From an uncultured Spirochaetaceae bacterium (GTDB lineage: Bacteria > Spirochaetota > Spirochaetia > Treponematales > Treponemataceae): a stretch of DNA of 6,011 nucleotides. The notes beneath the pieces were generated by a model. That model worked only from the letters and a program-made list of their open reading frames with translations, was not told the DNA's origin and ran no database searches. The DNA is taken from positions 1 to 6,011 of the forward strand of contig CADBRC010000015.1 in assembly GCA_902796985.1 (NCBI GenBank), written 5' to 3'. Position numbers and translations under genes: made by a program. Positions 5,744 through 6,011 of this stretch are shown here, one piece after another (position 1 is the first letter of the stretch; each line of letters opens with the position of its first letter).

Positions 5744-6011
5744 AAGCCCTTGCAATTGACTGTGCGGTCTCAAAAATCGCAATTGCCGCAAAGAGCGGTG
5801 AGAGCACGGTAAAAATCGTATACGACATAGGAATCAGGCAGTCGGAGAAACTGCTGCCTGCGGTTGACTTTGTGATGGGGGAACTGGGGCTGACGCCGTC
5901 CCAGCTGGATTACACGTGCCTGACTTTGGGGCCGGGCTCGTTCACGGGGCTTCGTTTGGGCCTGAGCACCCTCAAAGCGCTGACCCTTGCCTGTGGAACC
6001 CCGGTCTACGG
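5740..6011 (+). CDS. tsaB: tRNA t6A biosynthesis protein TsaB, 3' truncated by the window
   Basis: TsaB is an inactive relative of TsaD that dimerises with it and supports threonylcarbamoyl transfer in t6A synthesis. The first 90 residues are present; the full protein usually has about 220-240. The start MKALAIDCAVSKIAIAA is the ASKHA-fold first beta-hairpin. QSEKLLPAVDFVMGELGL (34-51) matches the family's helix, though the usual histidine before the serine is glutamine here. The signature GPGSFTGLRLG lies at residues 64-74. The ATG overlaps the tsaE stop (ATGA at 5740-5743), indicating coupled translation. The frame stays open to the window edge. tsaD and tsaC are not in view. Confidence 0.95.
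   Translation, partial: MKALAIDCAVSKIAIAAKSGESTVKIVYDIGIRQSEKLLPAVDFVMGELGLTPSQLDYTCLTLGPGSFTGLRLGLSTLKALTLACGTPVY

Overview
The window looks like the chromosome of a treponeme-type spirochaete. The first gene encodes a FlaB-type periplasmic flagellin, recognised from its conserved D1 region and its C-terminus ending SVLALLR. It is followed by flaG, an unusually long fliD, an unrecognised 194-residue protein and a membrane-anchored PilZ protein, then a small unknown gene, tsaE and the start of tsaB. From memory, this order resembles the flaB-fliD region of Treponema pallidum; I did not check it by alignment. All genes lie on the + strand, tightly packed, with no gene-free stretch over about 125 bases. 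No mobile element, CRISPR array, tRNA or rRNA is visible.

Layout. 1-561: 3' part of a flagellin gene. 562-686: a long hairpin followed by a GC-rich intrinsic terminator and the flaG ribosome binding site. 687-1079: flaG. 1082-1119: a second, very clean terminator, only 19 bases before the fliD start. 1138-3216: fliD. 3228-3812: a 194-residue protein that starts 12 bases after fliD and looks like a beta-grasp domain joined to a helical domain. 3813-3876: a short gap with a plausible sigma70 promoter. 3877-4974: an N-terminally anchored YcgR-like protein with intact c-di-GMP-binding PilZ motifs. 4975-5033: a gap with an excellent sigma70 promoter placed so close to the next ATG that the mRNA should be nearly leaderless. 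5034-5297: an 87-residue protein of unknown function. 5294-5743: tsaE. 5740-6011: tsaB, cut by the window end. The last three genes overlap by ATGA junctions.

How the genes fit together. The left two thirds make the late parts of the periplasmic flagellum: the filament subunit, the FlaG filament protein and the FliD cap. They also encode a candidate cytoplasmic helper and a membrane c-di-GMP receptor that may link second-messenger levels to motility. The flagellin fragment, FlaG and FliD contain no cysteine, while the 194-residue and PilZ proteins do, which fits exported versus cytoplasmic/membrane locations. The right end is a separate housekeeping unit for the universal tRNA modification t6A at position 37, driven by its own promoter. 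The most interesting points are the unassigned 194-residue protein in the slot where other bacteria keep fliS/fliT, the membrane YcgR-like protein, the two terminators inside a flagellar gene cluster, and the leaderless promoter.
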